Assembly: GCF_025628935.1 (NCBI RefSeq)
Contig: NZ_JAOTIS010000005.1
Location: forward strand, 1 to 64,000
Direction: 5' to 3'
Origin: Macrococcus capreoli
GTDB taxonomy: Bacteria > Bacillota > Bacilli > Staphylococcales > Staphylococcaceae
DNA: 64,000 bases
Positions 35,419 to 45,258 of the stretch are shown piece by piece. A model generated the notes under the pieces. It was not told the origin of the DNA. It ran no database searches and worked only from the letters and a program-made list of their open reading frames with translations. How positions within the stretch are numbered: position 1 is the first letter of the stretch; each line of letters starts with the position of its first letter. Made by a program: the position numbers and the translations under genes.

Positions 35419-37185
35419 ATGGCAAAAAGTAATATCATTGTTGTCGGCGGTGGATTAGCCGGACTTATGGCGACAATTAAAGCAGCAGAAGCGGGTACAA
35501 GCGTAGATTTATTCTCTTTAGTACCAGTGAAACGTTCTCACTCAGTATGTGCACAAGGCGGTATTAATGGTGCCGTTAATACGAAAGGTGAAGGAGATTC
35601 TCCATTAATTCACTTTGATGATACGGTATATGGTGGGGATTTCTTAGCGAACCAACCGCCAGTGAAAGCAATGACAGAAGCAGCGCCAGGCATTATTCAT
35701 TTATTAGACCGAATGGGCGTTATGTTTAACAGAACTCCTGAAGGTTTACTTGATTTCCGTCGTTTCGGTGGTACGTTATATCACCGTACAGCATTCGCTG
35801 GTGCGACTACTGGACAACAGTTACTATACGCTTTAGATGAGCAAGTACGTAAATTTGAAGTGGAAGGTTTAGTGACGAAGTACGAAGGCTGGGAGTTCTT
35901 AGGTGCGGTAATTGATGACGAAGGCGCTGCACGCGGTATCGTTGCGCAAAACTTAACAACATCTGAAATTAAATCGTTCGGTTCTGATGCTGTCATTATG
36001 GCGACAGGTGGACCTGGTATTATCTTCGGTAAATCAACGAACTCAATGATTAACACAGGATCTGCAGCTTCAGTTGTGTATCAGCAAGGTGCAATTTATG
36101 CTAACGGTGAGTTCATTCAAATTCATCCGACAGCAATTCCTGGTGATGATAAATTACGTTTAATGAGTGAATCAGCGCGTGGTGAAGGTGGACGTGTCTG
36201 GACATATAAAGACGGTAAGCCTTGGTACTTCTTAGAGGAAAAATACCCAGACTACGGTAACTTAGTACCGCGTGATATCGCAACACGTGAAATCTTTGAT
36301 GTATGTGTGAACCAAAAGTTAGGTATCAATGGTGAGAACATGGTATACCTTGATTTAAGTCATAAAGATGCACATGAATTAGACGTAAAACTTGGTGGAA
36401 TCATCGAAATTTACGAAAAATTCACTGGAGATGACCCACGTAAAGTACCGATGAAAATCTTCCCGGCAGTACATTACTCAATGGGTGGAATTTGGGTAGA
36501 CTACGATCAAATGACGAATATTCCAGGTTTATTTGCAGCAGGTGAATGTGACTACTCTCAACACGGTGGTAACCGTTTAGGAGCGAACTCATTATTATCT
36601 GCGATTTATGGTGGTATGGTTGCCGGACCAAATGCGATCAAATATATTAAAGGTTTAGAGAAATCATATACTGATTTACCTGAAGAAATTTATTCACGTA
36701 AAGTTGAAGAAGAACAACGACGCTTTGATGCATTATTGAATATGAAAGGTACTGAAAACGCATATAAACTGCATAAAGAGCTTGGTGAAATTATGACAGC
36801 GAACGTTACAGTGGTGCGTCATAATGATCGATTATTAGAAACAGATAAGAAGATTGTTGAATTAATGGAACGTTATCATGATATCGATATGGAAGACACT
36901 GCTTTATGGAGTAACCAGGCAGTATTCTTTACACGTCAATTATGGAACATGTTAGTGTTAGCACGTGTTATGACGATTGGTGCATACAACCGTAATGAAT
37001 CACGTGGTGCACATTATAAACCTGAATTCCCGGAACGTAACGATGAAGAATGGTTAAAAACAACTATGGCGAAATTTAAAGGAGCGAAAGAAGCGCCTGA
37101 ATTCTTCTATGAACCAGTTGATGTTAGCTTAATTCCTCCTCGTGTACGTGACTACTCTAAGAAGTCGACTAAAGGGGGTAAATAA
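35419..37185 (+). CDS. sdhA: Succinate dehydrogenase flavoprotein subunit
   Basis: Protein of 588 aa. FAD-binding GGGLAGLMATIKAAE near 9, the histidine for covalent FAD in RSHSVCAQGGINGA (near 40), active-site HPTAIPG, GEGGRVW and HYSMGGIW. Oxidises succinate to fumarate in the TCA cycle. GGGGAGTG precedes the ATG; sdhB starts 2 nt after its stop. Confidence 0.97.
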   Translation: MAKSNIIVVGGGLAGLMATIKAAEAGTSVDLFSLVPVKRSHSVCAQGGINGAVNTKGEGDSPLIHFDDTVYGGDFLANQPPVKAMTEAAPGIIHLLDRMGVMFNRTPEGLLDFRRFGGTLYHRTAFAGATTGQQLLYALDEQVRKFEVEGLVTKYEGWEFLGAVIDDEGAARGIVAQNLTTSEIKSFGSDAVIMATGGPGIIFGKSTNSMINTGSAASVVYQQGAIYANGEFIQIHPTAIPGDDKLRLMSESARGEGGRVWTYKDGKPWYFLEEKYPDYGNLVPRDIATREIFDVCVNQKLGINGENMVYLDLSHKDAHELDVKLGGIIEIYEKFTGDDPRKVPMKIFPAVHYSMGGIWVDYDQMTNIPGLFAAGECDYSQHGGNRLGANSLLSAIYGGMVAGPNAIKYIKGLEKSYTDLPEEIYSRKVEEEQRRFDALLNMKGTENAYKLHKELGEIMTANVTVVRHNDRLLETDKKIVELMERYHDIDMEDTALWSNQAVFFTRQLWNMLVLARVMTIGAYNRNESRGAHYKPEFPERNDEEWLKTTMAKFKGAKEAPEFFYEPVDVSLIPPRVRDYSKKSTKGGK

Positions 37186-37187
37186 AT

Positions 37188-37952
37188 ATGGCAGAAAAAA
37201 CGATTGAATTAATTATTACACGTCAAAAAGATCAAAATTCTAAGCCATATGAAGAAAAATTCGTTATTCCTTACCGTCCGAATATGAACGTCATTGCGGC
37301 GCTTATGGAAATTCAACGTAACCCTGTAAATGATAAAGGGGAAAAGACAACACCTGTTACATGGGATATGAACTGTTTAGAAGAAGTTTGTGGTGCATGT
37401 TCTATGGTCGTGAATGGTAAAGCACGTCAATCATGTTCTACAATCATTGATACGTTAGAACAACCCATTCGTTTAGCGCCAATGGCAACATTCCCTGTCA
37501 TTCGTGACTTACAAGTGGACCGTTCAAAAATGTTCGATAACTTAAAACGTGTTAAAGCATGGGTACCAATTGATGGTACGTATGATTTAGGGCCAGGACC
37601 ACGTATGCCAGAGAAGAAACGTCAAACAGCTTATGAATTATCTAAGTGTATGACTTGTGGTGTGTGTTTAGAAGTATGTCCGAACGTTAATGCGAATTCT
37701 AAATTCATGGGTGCACAACCAATTTCACAAGTACGTTTATTCAACTTACATCCAACAGGAAGTATGAATAAAGATGAAAGAATTCATGCGTTAATGGAAG
37801 AAGGCGGCTTAGCTGAATGTGGTAACTCACAAAACTGTGTAAGAAGTTGTCCGAAAGGCATTCCTTTAACAACTTCAATTGCTGCGATGAACCGCGAAGC
37901 AACGTTCCAAATGTTCAAATCGTTCTTTGGATCAGACCATCAGGTGAATTAA
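37188..37952 (+). CDS. sdhB: Succinate dehydrogenase iron-sulfur subunit
   Basis: Protein of 254 aa. [2Fe-2S] ligands CLEEVCGACSMVV...C near 63-84, [4Fe-4S] CMTCGVCLEVCP near 152-163, and the third cluster CGNSQNCVRSCPKG near 212-225. Carries electrons from SdhA FAD to SdhC. Followed immediately by dispersed structured repeats. Confidence 0.96.
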   Translation: MAEKTIELIITRQKDQNSKPYEEKFVIPYRPNMNVIAALMEIQRNPVNDKGEKTTPVTWDMNCLEEVCGACSMVVNGKARQSCSTIIDTLEQPIRLAPMATFPVIRDLQVDRSKMFDNLKRVKAWVPIDGTYDLGPGPRMPEKKRQTAYELSKCMTCGVCLEVCPNVNANSKFMGAQPISQVRLFNLHPTGSMNKDERIHALMEEGGLAECGNSQNCVRSCPKGIPLTTSIAAMNREATFQMFKSFFGSDHQVN

Positions 37953-38222
37953 GAGGCTATCTGAAATGCGTTTAGGACCGAACAAATTGGAAGCCACACC
38001 AAGAAATCGCTCTTTGATTTCGAAGGTGAGGCTGAAATTTGACGAGGTCCTGCATTGAAGATGCCGTATGGAGAGGCTATCGAACTTGCGTTTAGCCCTA
38101 AGCAAAAAAAGAAACTCAACCGTAAATCGTTCTTTGATTTAGGTTGAGTTTTGTTTTTGTCGAGAGGGCTGCAAGTGAGATGCCGTTTGGAGAGGTTATC
38201 TGAAATGCGTTTAGAACCAAGC
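37951..38222. repeat. Dispersed structured repeat, three adjoining units
   Basis: GAGGCTATCTGAAATGCG or close variants begin units at 37951, about 38081 and about 38191; each full unit ends GATGCCGT(A/T)TGG. Unit 1 is nearly the same as the 9430 copy, with GGACC/GGTCC and the tip AAATCGCTCTTTGATTT. Unit 2 keeps the tip (AAATCGTTCTTTGATTT) but has a different lower stem, AACTCAACC / GGTTGAGTT, followed by a T-rich run. Unit 3 is cut short and runs into the terminator at 38223. The sdhB stop codon overlaps the start. Confidence 0.85.
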
Positions 38223-38263
38223 AAAAGATTTTGAGGTATTTATTTATCTCAAAATCTTTTTTT
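38223..38263 (+). terminator. Strong terminator after sdhCAB
   Basis: AAAAGATTTTGAG / CTCAAAATCTTTT, perfect 13-bp arms, followed by TTTATTTT. Confidence 0.9.
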
Positions 38264-38315
38264 ATTTTGCCAATATTTGATATGATAATTATAAAGGTGA
38301 ATTGAGGTGCTAGTA

Positions 38316-38750
38316 GTGGATCAAACGATTATTACATTAGAATTTGAGTTGCGTCGTTTAGCGGATATTATTAAGAACGAAGGGCGTAGCGAACTTAAAA
38401 AACACAATATTACGGATACACAGTTTATTGCGATTCAATGGATTAAAGAAGCGGGTCCATTAAATATTGGAACGCTTGCAAAACATATGAATTTAGCAGT
38501 TTCATCGACATCAGAGCTTGTTGATACGTTAAGTGCGCATGGGTTTGCAGAACGTATTAAAAATTTAGATGATCGACGTAAAGTGAGCATTCAGTTAACA
38601 GATAAAGGTGCAGCGATTATCAAAGCAGTGATCTTAAAAAGACAAAACTATTTAAATAACTTAATACATGAAAGTAATAGTGAAGCATTACCCGCATTAC
38701 AAGAACTTATACATACGTTGTATAGTGCAACAGAAGAAGGTGGAAAGTAG
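38316..38750 (+). CDS. MarR family transcriptional regulator (YsmB-like)
   Basis: Protein of 144 aa. Winged helix with [26 protein letters not shown] and wing [16 protein letters not shown]. The GTG at 38316 follows GAGGTG by 6 nt. The position directly before murI matches ysmB in Bacillus. Target genes unknown. Confidence 0.85.
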   Translation: MDQTIITLEFELRRLADIIKNEGRSELKKHNITDTQFIAIQWIKEAGPLNIGTLAKHMNLAVSSTSELVDTLSAHGFAERIKNLDDRRKVSIQLTDKGAAIIKAVILKRQNYLNNLIHESNSEALPALQELIHTLYSATEEGGK

Positions 38751-39556
38751 TGTCAGCTCCAATTGGTGTCATCGATTCAGGTGTCGGGGGATTAACTGTT
38801 GCGAAAGAAATTATGAGACAGTTACCGAACGAATCGATTTGTTATTTAGGGGACGTTAGTCGTTGTCCATACGGTCCACGTCCACCTGAGCAGGTTAGAG
38901 ATTATACAATTCAACTTGCTGAATTTTTACTTACGAAAAATATAAAAATGCTTGTAATTGCTTGTAACACAGCGACAGCTGTCGCGTTAGAACCTTTACA
39001 AAAGATGTTGTCAATTCCTGTTGTCGGCGTCATTGAACCTGGTGCCAGAACAGCTATTATGACAACGAATAACAATCATGTACTCGTGTTAGGGACGGAA
39101 GGTACAATAAAATCGGAAGCGTATCGTAAGAAAATAAAAACGATTAATCCTAAAATTGAAGTTAACGGTGTTAGCTGTCCCGGGTTTGTTCCGCTTGTTG
39201 AGCAAATTAGGTACAAAGATCCTACCATCTCGAATATTATTATCCACCAAACATTACGTAATTGGCGCCATGATAAAAGTGACACAGTAATACTGGGATG
39301 TACCCATTATCCGCTTTTACAAGGTTATATAGAGAAATATTTCGAAGGTGAAAAGAAAGTGATTTCATCTGGGTTAGAAACAGCACGAGAAGTGAGTGCT
39401 TTACTGACGTTTAGTCAGGAACATGCGAATTATAATGAGAAACCACAGCATGAATTTTATGTTAATGGTGAAACAGAGAAGTTTGCACGAATCGCAAAAG
39501 AATGGTTAAACGATGAAGACTTACAAATACATTCAATACACTTGGAGGACATATGA
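38750..39556 (+). CDS. murI: Glutamate racemase
   Basis: Converts L- to D-glutamate for peptidoglycan, 268 aa. [15 protein letters not shown] with the catalytic Asp, ACNTATA (Cys near 73) and GCTHYPL (Cys near 184) form the two-cysteine active site. GTG start overlapping the preceding stop (TAGTG). Overlaps rdgB by 4 nt. Confidence 0.95.
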   Translation: MSAPIGVIDSGVGGLTVAKEIMRQLPNESICYLGDVSRCPYGPRPPEQVRDYTIQLAEFLLTKNIKMLVIACNTATAVALEPLQKMLSIPVVGVIEPGARTAIMTTNNNHVLVLGTEGTIKSEAYRKKIKTINPKIEVNGVSCPGFVPLVEQIRYKDPTISNIIIHQTLRNWRHDKSDTVILGCTHYPLLQGYIEKYFEGEKKVISSGLETAREVSALLTFSQEHANYNEKPQHEFYVNGETEKFARIAKEWLNDEDLQIHSIHLEDI

Positions 39557-40137
39557 AAGATATCGTAATTGCAACAGGTAACCAAGGTAAGATTAATGAC
39601 TTTAAACATATTTTTAAAGACTATAATGTTATAGGTATTAAAAGTTTAATTCCAGATTTTGATGTAGCAGAAACGGGCACGACGTTTGAAGAGAATGCAG
39701 CGATTAAATCTGAATACGGTATGAAATTATTAAATAAAATTGTTATTAGTGATGATTCAGGATTAGAAGTTGATGCTTTAAATAATGCACCGGGTGTATA
39801 TTCAGCGCGCTATTCAGGTGAAGGTGCAACTGACGAGAAGAATTTACAACTCGTGTTAGAAAACATGAAAGGTAAAGAAGATAGAAACGCGCGATTTATA
39901 TGTGTGATTGCTGTTAGTATACCTGGTAAACCTACACAAACATTTCGTGGTGAAGTTGCAGGAACTTTGTTACATGAACCAAGAGGTGAGAATGGATTTG
40001 GTTATGATCCTATCTTCTATGTAGCAAGTCATGGTAAGACGACTGCTGAAATGACTGGTGCAGAAAAAGCGCAAATTTCGCATAGAGGTCATGCGATTCA
40101 AAAAATGCTGGATTCAGGCATCATCGAGGAGGCTTAA
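39553..40137 (+). CDS. rdgB: dITP/XTP pyrophosphatase, RdgB/HAM1 family
   Basis: Protein of 194 aa that removes deaminated purine nucleotides. [11 protein letters not shown] near 7, [11 protein letters not shown] near 68, [11 protein letters not shown] near 146 and SHRGHA near 177 are the family motifs. ATGA overlap with murI. Confidence 0.95.
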   Translation: MKDIVIATGNQGKINDFKHIFKDYNVIGIKSLIPDFDVAETGTTFEENAAIKSEYGMKLLNKIVISDDSGLEVDALNNAPGVYSARYSGEGATDEKNLQLVLENMKGKEDRNARFICVIAVSIPGKPTQTFRGEVAGTLLHEPRGENGFGYDPIFYVASHGKTTAEMTGAEKAQISHRGHAIQKMLDSGIIEEA

Positions 40138-40139
40138 TT

Positions 40140-40640
40140 ATGAAATGGGTTGTAGTTAGTGATAATCATTCGATGAAAAATATTTTGACGGATATCGTGT
40201 CTATTCATGATGATGCAGATGTGTATATTCATTTAGGTGATTCAGAGTTTGATTATCGAGATGTTGAATTAAAGGATTATATTAAGATTAGAGGGAACTG
40301 TGATTATAGTAAAGACTTTCATGATACGTATGAGTTACAACAAAATGATATCAATGCATTTTTAACGCATGGGCATTTATATCAAGTTGGTCATGGGCGT
40401 GCTCGTCTTGCACATGCAGCGAGTGATGTGAATTGTCAATTGGCATTGTATGGGCATTTGCATGTGAAACGTGTTGAAGTGATTGATGGTGTGGTTTGTA
40501 TTAATCCTGGTTCAATTGCTCAATCGAGAAGTGATGAAGAGGAGACTTATGCTGTTTTAACTTTTGATGAAAGTGATAAGATGGTGACATTCTATAATCA
40601 GCATCATGAAATAGTTGGGAAAGAGATATTAATTTTTTAG
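40140..40640 (+). CDS. YfcE/MJ0936 family metallophosphoesterase
   Basis: Protein of 166 aa. Metal motifs VSDNHSM near 6, HLGDSEF near 31, RGNCDY near 50, LTHGHLY near 75 and YGHLHVK near 101. Phosphodiesterase with unknown natural substrate; matches ysnB position after rdgB. Last gene of the murI operon. Confidence 0.92.
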   Translation: MKWVVVSDNHSMKNILTDIVSIHDDADVYIHLGDSEFDYRDVELKDYIKIRGNCDYSKDFHDTYELQQNDINAFLTHGHLYQVGHGRARLAHAASDVNCQLALYGHLHVKRVEVIDGVVCINPGSIAQSRSDEEETYAVLTFDESDKMVTFYNQHHEIVGKEILIF

Positions 40641-40710
40641 CAATAATGTCATGTTATAAGTTTAAAGGTATGTACAACTAACTACTTTTGTTTAGAACAT
40701 ATCTAAATTG

Positions 40711-40770
40711 TACCTATATACTGCTGTGGTGAATAATTTATGATTCACTTCAGTATTATATAGGTATTTT
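40711..40770 (+). terminator. Long hairpin terminator after the murI operon
   Basis: TACCTATATA... / ...TATATAGGTA outer arms with inner GTGAAT / ATTCAC, followed by TTTTTT. The stem contains mismatches, unlike the other perfect terminators. Confidence 0.75.
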
Positions 40771-40869
40771 TTATGTTGAAGTATCAAATAATTTATATTA
40801 TATATACGAAAAATGTGTAAATATACTTTATTTATTATGCTTATTAATTAATTTCTTTACTAAATGTTG

Positions 40870-40899
40870 TTGACTTTATCGGCTAAAGTTGATTATAAT
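40870..40899 (+). promoter_or_regulatory. tRNA-Arg promoter
   Basis: TTGACT (40870-40875), 18-nt spacer, TATAAT (40894-40899), 21 nt before the tRNA. Confidence 0.75.
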
Positions 40900-40920
40900 T
40901 AATCTTGTCTTAAAAATGAT

Positions 40921-40994
<74 letters not shown>

Positions 40995-40996
40995 CT

Positions 40997-41036
40997 AAAA
41001 AACCGCTAAATTTGTTTAGCGGTTTTCTTTTTGCAC
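40997..41036. terminator. Bidirectional terminator shared by tRNA-Arg and cobB
   Basis: AAAACCGCTAAA / TTTAGCGGTTTT stem with T-runs on both strands. The cobB stop codon (41016-41018) is in the hairpin. Confidence 0.88.
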
Positions 41037-41753
41037 TTTTTTAAATACATTACTAATACTATCCTCAAACACTATCGCATCATGTCTTACTGCTCTCAAC
41101 GGTGTTTTATTAATAACAACTAAGTGTTGGCCTTGAAACAGATCGACAAATCCTGCTGCGGGATAAACTGATAGTGAAGTACCTGCAACAATGAGCATGT
41201 CTGCGTTTGTAATGGCTTGTATCGCGGCTTCAATTGTAGCACCATCTAATGCTTCTTCGTACATTACTATATCGGGTCGAACGATGCTATTGTCTTTTGG
41301 GCATCTTGGTATGCCATTATGGTCTAGCATGAGTTCATCTAGATTATAATTTGTATTGCATTCAACACAATAGTTGTTGATCACTGTACCATGTAATTCA
41401 AGCACATTAGTAGATCCAGCTGCTTGATGTAATCCGTCTATATTTTGCGTTACAACAGTAACGGCTTTACCTTCATCTTCTAATGTTTTAAGAAATGTAT
41501 GTGCAAGATTAGGTTGGGCATCTGGATATACTAATTTTTCAAAATGGAAATCGAAATATTGTTCTGGATAGCGTTTAAAAAATGAATGCGAAATGATTTG
41601 TTCCGGTGTAAATTCAGTATTTGTTTCCTGCATAAAGATTCCGTTTGCTGAACGGAAATCTGGTATCCCACTTTCAGTTGATACACCAGCACCACCAAAG
41701 AATACGATACTTTTACTGTTTTGCAGTGCGTCTTTGAATTGTTGAATCGACAT
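41016..41753 (-). CDS. cobB: NAD-dependent protein deacylase, Sir2 family
   Basis: Protein of 245 aa. NAD site GGAGVSTESGIPDFR near 19-33, TQNIDGLHQAAG near 99-110 with LELHGT catalytic histidine near 118, and AGTSLSVYPA. The zinc site shows CVEC followed by CPKD, so the fourth cysteine is replaced by Asp. GGAT ribosome site weak. Convergent with the tRNA; divergent from the Nudix gene. Confidence 0.9.
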   Translation of the reverse strand: MSIQQFKDALQNSKSIVFFGGAGVSTESGIPDFRSANGIFMQETNTEFTPEQIISHSFFKRYPEQYFDFHFEKLVYPDAQPNLAHTFLKTLEDEGKAVTVVTQNIDGLHQAAGSTNVLELHGTVINNYCVECNTNYNLDELMLDHNGIPRCPKDNSIVRPDIVMYEEALDGATIEAAIQAITNADMLIVAGTSLSVYPAAGFVDLFQGQHLVVINKTPLRAVRHDAIVFEDSISNVFKKVQKENR

Positions 41754-41978
41754 GTATAAAATCCTTTCTATCTATATTTTTGTTATTATCTCTTTCTTTT
41801 TGATATTATTTTTTTATTGTTCAGATCTATGCATTAGCTATCATTAGTTTAACATTGCGCAATACCACCATCAATGATTGCAACTATTTTTGCAACATCT
41901 ATATAATTCATTTATAATCAATATTTACGAGGAATTGCATAATTGTGTAATACAGAAATAAGTAGTGTGTAATTATAT

Positions 41979-42007
41979 TTGAGTTACTTATGAAATTTAG
42001 TTAAAAT
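41979..42007 (+). promoter_or_regulatory. Promoter of the Nudix gene
   Basis: TTGAGT (41979-41984), 17-nt spacer, TAAAAT (42002-42007). The rest of the 283-bp gap from 41754 shows only AT-rich sequence and a TTGCAA direct repeat. Confidence 0.6.
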
Positions 42008-42036
42008 TTAATTAAGACAGATTTAAGGAGTAATAT

Positions 42037-42657
42037 ATGAACAAATTTGATGAACAAATCATTGTGGTCAATCGAGAAACGATTTTTAGCCATGAGAAGA
42101 ATCATTTCAACGGTTTTATTTCAATAGAAGATCAAAAAGCACTGGAAATTTATGAAACATTGTCTAAGTATGAAGTGAAACGTCGTGGAGATATGGAAGA
42201 GGATCCTTCATATAAACAGTTAATTTCTTATTGTATTTTAGAGAATGAAAATGATGAAATCTTAGTTTATGAGCGTCTAACAGGCGGTGGAGAATCACGT
42301 TTACATGGATTAAGCTCAATCGGTATTGGTGGTCACATGAATCAGTTAGACGACACGCAAATTGAAGGTGTATTACTGGAGAACGCTGCACGTGAACTTG
42401 AAGAAGAGGTCGGCGTTAAAGATGTGAACCCGCAAAGTTTAAATTTAATCGGATTTATTAATGACGATGATAACGAAGTGGGGCGCGTTCATATCGGTTT
42501 AGTATTTAAACTGCGCGTGAAGCAGGATGAAGTATTTGTAAACGAAACGGATACGTTAAAGATTGAATGGAAGCCAGAACACACTTTAATGAAAGATGCA
42601 GAATATGAATCATGGTCTCGTATTATTATTGAATCTATTTATAATGTAGGTCATTAA
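42037..42657 (+). CDS. Nudix-domain protein
   Basis: Protein of 206 aa. Nudix box GHMN...E...AARELEEEVGV (residues about 94-122) is present in the centre, preceded by a 60-residue N-terminal extension. Substrate not deducible. AAGGAG precedes the ATG; the next gene begins 1 nt after its stop. Confidence 0.88.
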   Translation: MNKFDEQIIVVNRETIFSHEKNHFNGFISIEDQKALEIYETLSKYEVKRRGDMEEDPSYKQLISYCILENENDEILVYERLTGGGESRLHGLSSIGIGGHMNQLDDTQIEGVLLENAARELEEEVGVKDVNPQSLNLIGFINDDDNEVGRVHIGLVFKLRVKQDEVFVNETDTLKIEWKPEHTLMKDAEYESWSRIIIESIYNVGH

Positions 42658-42658
42658 T

Positions 42659-43621
42659 ATGTCTGACATTATTATTTTTCCGAAACTAAAAGGAAATTTA
42701 ATGAACCAGATTCATACTGCAATGACAGCGCATCATTATGAACAAGCATATGACTTATTCAATGATTATGAGAAACATTTTGAATTAACAGAAGATGAAC
42801 ATTTATTAAAGCTAGATTGTTTATATCAGCTGGAAAGTTTTTTAGAATTACGTGAAGAATCCAGTATTTTACTCAATCAAGGTCATTATGCTTACGACAA
42901 AATTGTGCCGTACTTTATTGAAAGTTTACTTAAATTAAAGCAATATCAGACAGTTGTTGAATTAATTGATAGTTTACGCAGTGAGGATGTTGACCATAAA
43001 ATTATTGTCTCACTCATGCCATTTTACGATGAGGCACATCATCAATTAAATAAACGCAATGCAGCACATATAAACTTTATTCGCACTTTCAAGGATAATG
43101 ATGCGAACAAACAGCTATCATTAATTCTTGAACTGATTCAGACCGAAGATTACAGGTTTCAAATGAGCTTTGTACAGATGTTAGAACACAATATGCTACA
43201 TCCTATGGTCAGCAGTATGATGTTAGAATACTTATTACAGTCAGGATATAAAGGTGAAGTGAAATTTAATAAACTTTCTCACGATTGTAGAATCCTTGTA
43301 TCGGAATTATCATCGCTTGTGCAAACTGAACTGATGCAGGAAATCATGCCTGTTGTAATAGATTATTTTGAAGATCATAGTCCGGATATGGTGCAATTAA
43401 TTGTTGAAACGATACGTCAGCATAATACGATTATTTATCCAATACGGTTGACCGAAGTGTTTAAATGTTCCAACGTGTCGTTAAAGGAAGCTTATATCCA
43501 ATATTTTAACGCGCTGTTTCATTTGAATGAAGTGCATGACCAAAAGGGTAATAATACGCAATCTGATACTATTCGTATCATCGCATTATTAGAAAAATAT
43601 AATATCTTGAATGAATATTAA
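42659..43621 (+). CDS. Helical TPR-like protein, 320 aa
   Basis: No signal peptide or membrane segment. Repeated 34-residue-like helical pairs (HYEQAYDLFNDYEKHFE, KQYQTVVELIDSLRSED) suggest a tetratricopeptide-like scaffold. It occupies the place of a conserved hypothetical gene upstream of tig in staphylococci. Cotranscribed with the Nudix gene. Function unknown. Confidence 0.8.
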   Translation: MSDIIIFPKLKGNLMNQIHTAMTAHHYEQAYDLFNDYEKHFELTEDEHLLKLDCLYQLESFLELREESSILLNQGHYAYDKIVPYFIESLLKLKQYQTVVELIDSLRSEDVDHKIIVSLMPFYDEAHHQLNKRNAAHINFIRTFKDNDANKQLSLILELIQTEDYRFQMSFVQMLEHNMLHPMVSSMMLEYLLQSGYKGEVKFNKLSHDCRILVSELSSLVQTELMQEIMPVVIDYFEDHSPDMVQLIVETIRQHNTIIYPIRLTEVFKCSNVSLKEAYIQYFNALFHLNEVHDQKGNNTQSDTIRIIALLEKYNILNEY

Positions 43622-43753
43622 AAAAATATTTAATGATTAATTCAAAATATGATATTATAGTTTGGAATATCAGCTTAATTAGTTGAAGCGATTGTGTTAT
43701 ATGCTATAATTAATGAGTTGAAAAAATTTTAGAATAACGTGGAGGAATGACAC

Positions 43754-45037
43754 ATGTCAGCAAAATGGGAAAAACAAGAAGGTAACGTAGGATTATTAAC
43801 AGTAACAGTTCCTGAAGAGGAAGTTAAAACTGGATTAGATAAAGCATTTGCAAAAGTAGTTAAACAAGTAAACGTACCAGGTTTCCGTAAAGGGAAAATG
43901 CCACGTCAAATGTTTGAACAACGTTTCGGTGTAGAATCATTATTCCAGGATGCATTAGATTTCATCTTACCAGATGCATATGCTAAAGCTGTTGAAGAAG
44001 CTGGGATCAATCCAGTAGACCGTCCTGAAATCGATGTAGAGCAAATGGAAAAAGGTAAAGCATTAATCTTTACTGCTAAAGTTACAGTAGAACCTGAAGT
44101 TGAATTAGGTGACTACAAAGGATTAGAAGTTGAAAAATTCGAAACTGAAGTAACTGAAGAAGAATTAAACGAAGCAATCAATGCTGATTTAGCGCGTAAA
44201 GCTGAATTAGTAGTTAAAGAAGATGGGGAAGTTGTTGAAGGCGACGTTGTAAACTTAGACTTTGATGGCTATGTGAACGAAGAAGCATTCGAAGGCGGAA
44301 AAGCTGAAGGATACGATTTAGAAATTGGTTCTGGTCAATTCATTCCAGGATTTGAAGAGCAATTAGTGGGTACGAAAGTCGGAGAAGAAAAAGACGTTAA
44401 CGTTAAATTCCCTGAAGAGTACCACGCTGAAGAATTAGCGGGTAAAGACGCAGTATTCAAAGTAAAAATTAACGAAATCAAATCTAAAGAAGTGCCTGAA
44501 TTAGATGACGAAATGGCTAAAGAATTAGATGAGTCAGTTGATTCAGTTGATGCATATAAAGCGAAATACAAAGCGGATTTAGAAGAGCAAAAGAAATTAC
44601 AAGCTGAAAACGATACGAAAGAAAGCTTAGTAATGCAAGCTGTTGAAAATGCTAAAGTTGATATCCCTGAAGCGATGATCAACACTGAATTAGATCGCAT
44701 GATGCAAGAATTCGAACAACGTATTGCACAACAAGGTTTAAACTTAGAATTATACTTCCAGTTCTCAGGTCAAACTGAAGAACAATTAAAAGAAAGCATG
44801 AAAGCTGATGCTGAACAACGCGTAAAAACAAACTTAACTTTAGCAGCGATTGCAAACGCTGAAAACATCGAAGTGAGCGATGCTGATGTTGATGCTGAGT
44901 TAACAAAAATGAGCGAACAATTCGGAATGTCAGTTGAAGATATTAAAGCTGCATTAGGAAATGGCGCAATCTTAAAAGATGATTTACGCATCCAAAAAGC
45001 AATTGACGTTTTAGTTTCTGAATCTAAAACTAAATAA
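43754..45037 (+). CDS. tig: Trigger factor
   Basis: Ribosome-bound chaperone and peptidyl-prolyl isomerase of 427 aa. Ribosome-binding signature [19 protein letters not shown] near 40-58, FKBP-type domain 160-245 ([12 protein letters not shown]), then the helical C-terminal chaperone arms. Promoter TTGAAG-16-TATAAT near 43683-43709 and GGAGGAATG ribosome site. Ends at a terminator with the conserved tip. Confidence 0.97.
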   Translation: MSAKWEKQEGNVGLLTVTVPEEEVKTGLDKAFAKVVKQVNVPGFRKGKMPRQMFEQRFGVESLFQDALDFILPDAYAKAVEEAGINPVDRPEIDVEQMEKGKALIFTAKVTVEPEVELGDYKGLEVEKFETEVTEEELNEAINADLARKAELVVKEDGEVVEGDVVNLDFDGYVNEEAFEGGKAEGYDLEIGSGQFIPGFEEQLVGTKVGEEKDVNVKFPEEYHAEELAGKDAVFKVKINEIKSKEVPELDDEMAKELDESVDSVDAYKAKYKADLEEQKKLQAENDTKESLVMQAVENAKVDIPEAMINTELDRMMQEFEQRIAQQGLNLELYFQFSGQTEEQLKESMKADAEQRVKTNLTLAAIANAENIEVSDADVDAELTKMSEQFGMSVEDIKAALGNGAILKDDLRIQKAIDVLVSESKTK

Positions 45038-45081
45038 TTAATTGATACGTTCTAAAATTTAATTTTTAGTATAAGTAGAAT

Positions 45082-45134
45082 CCGAACAAACCGTAAAATC
45101 GCTTTTGATTTTCTCGTGTTTGTTCGGTTTTGTT
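45082..45134 (+). terminator. tig terminator with AAAATCGCTTTTGATTTT tip
   Basis: CCGAACAAA / TTTGTTCGG lower stem (one nucleotide offset), apical AAAATC-GCTTTT-GATTTT hairpin, then TTTTGTTTT. The tip is a variant of that in the dispersed repeats. Confidence 0.88.
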
Positions 45135-45205
45135 TTAATAGCGCTTGTATGATTTTTTATATTGATAATGTGTATATGCCGAATCATCGCGTAAGATTTA
45201 AAAGT

Positions 45206-45234
45206 TTGCAAACCGTTGTAAACTTTAGTATATT
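45206..45234 (+). promoter_or_regulatory. clpX promoter
   Basis: TTGCAA (45206-45211), 17-nt spacer, TATATT (45229-45234). Confidence 0.65.
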
Positions 45235-45258
45235 CTTTTAAAGATAGGGGTGTTAAGT

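Noticed and set aside
37949-38224. 91-aa minus-strand ORF over the structured repeats
   Set aside because: Its content follows the repeat units and it lacks a ribosome site; a similar short ORF over the 9430 copy (9344-9532) has the same origin.
44335-44700. 121-aa minus-strand ORF
   Set aside because: Antisense shadow of tig, low complexity.
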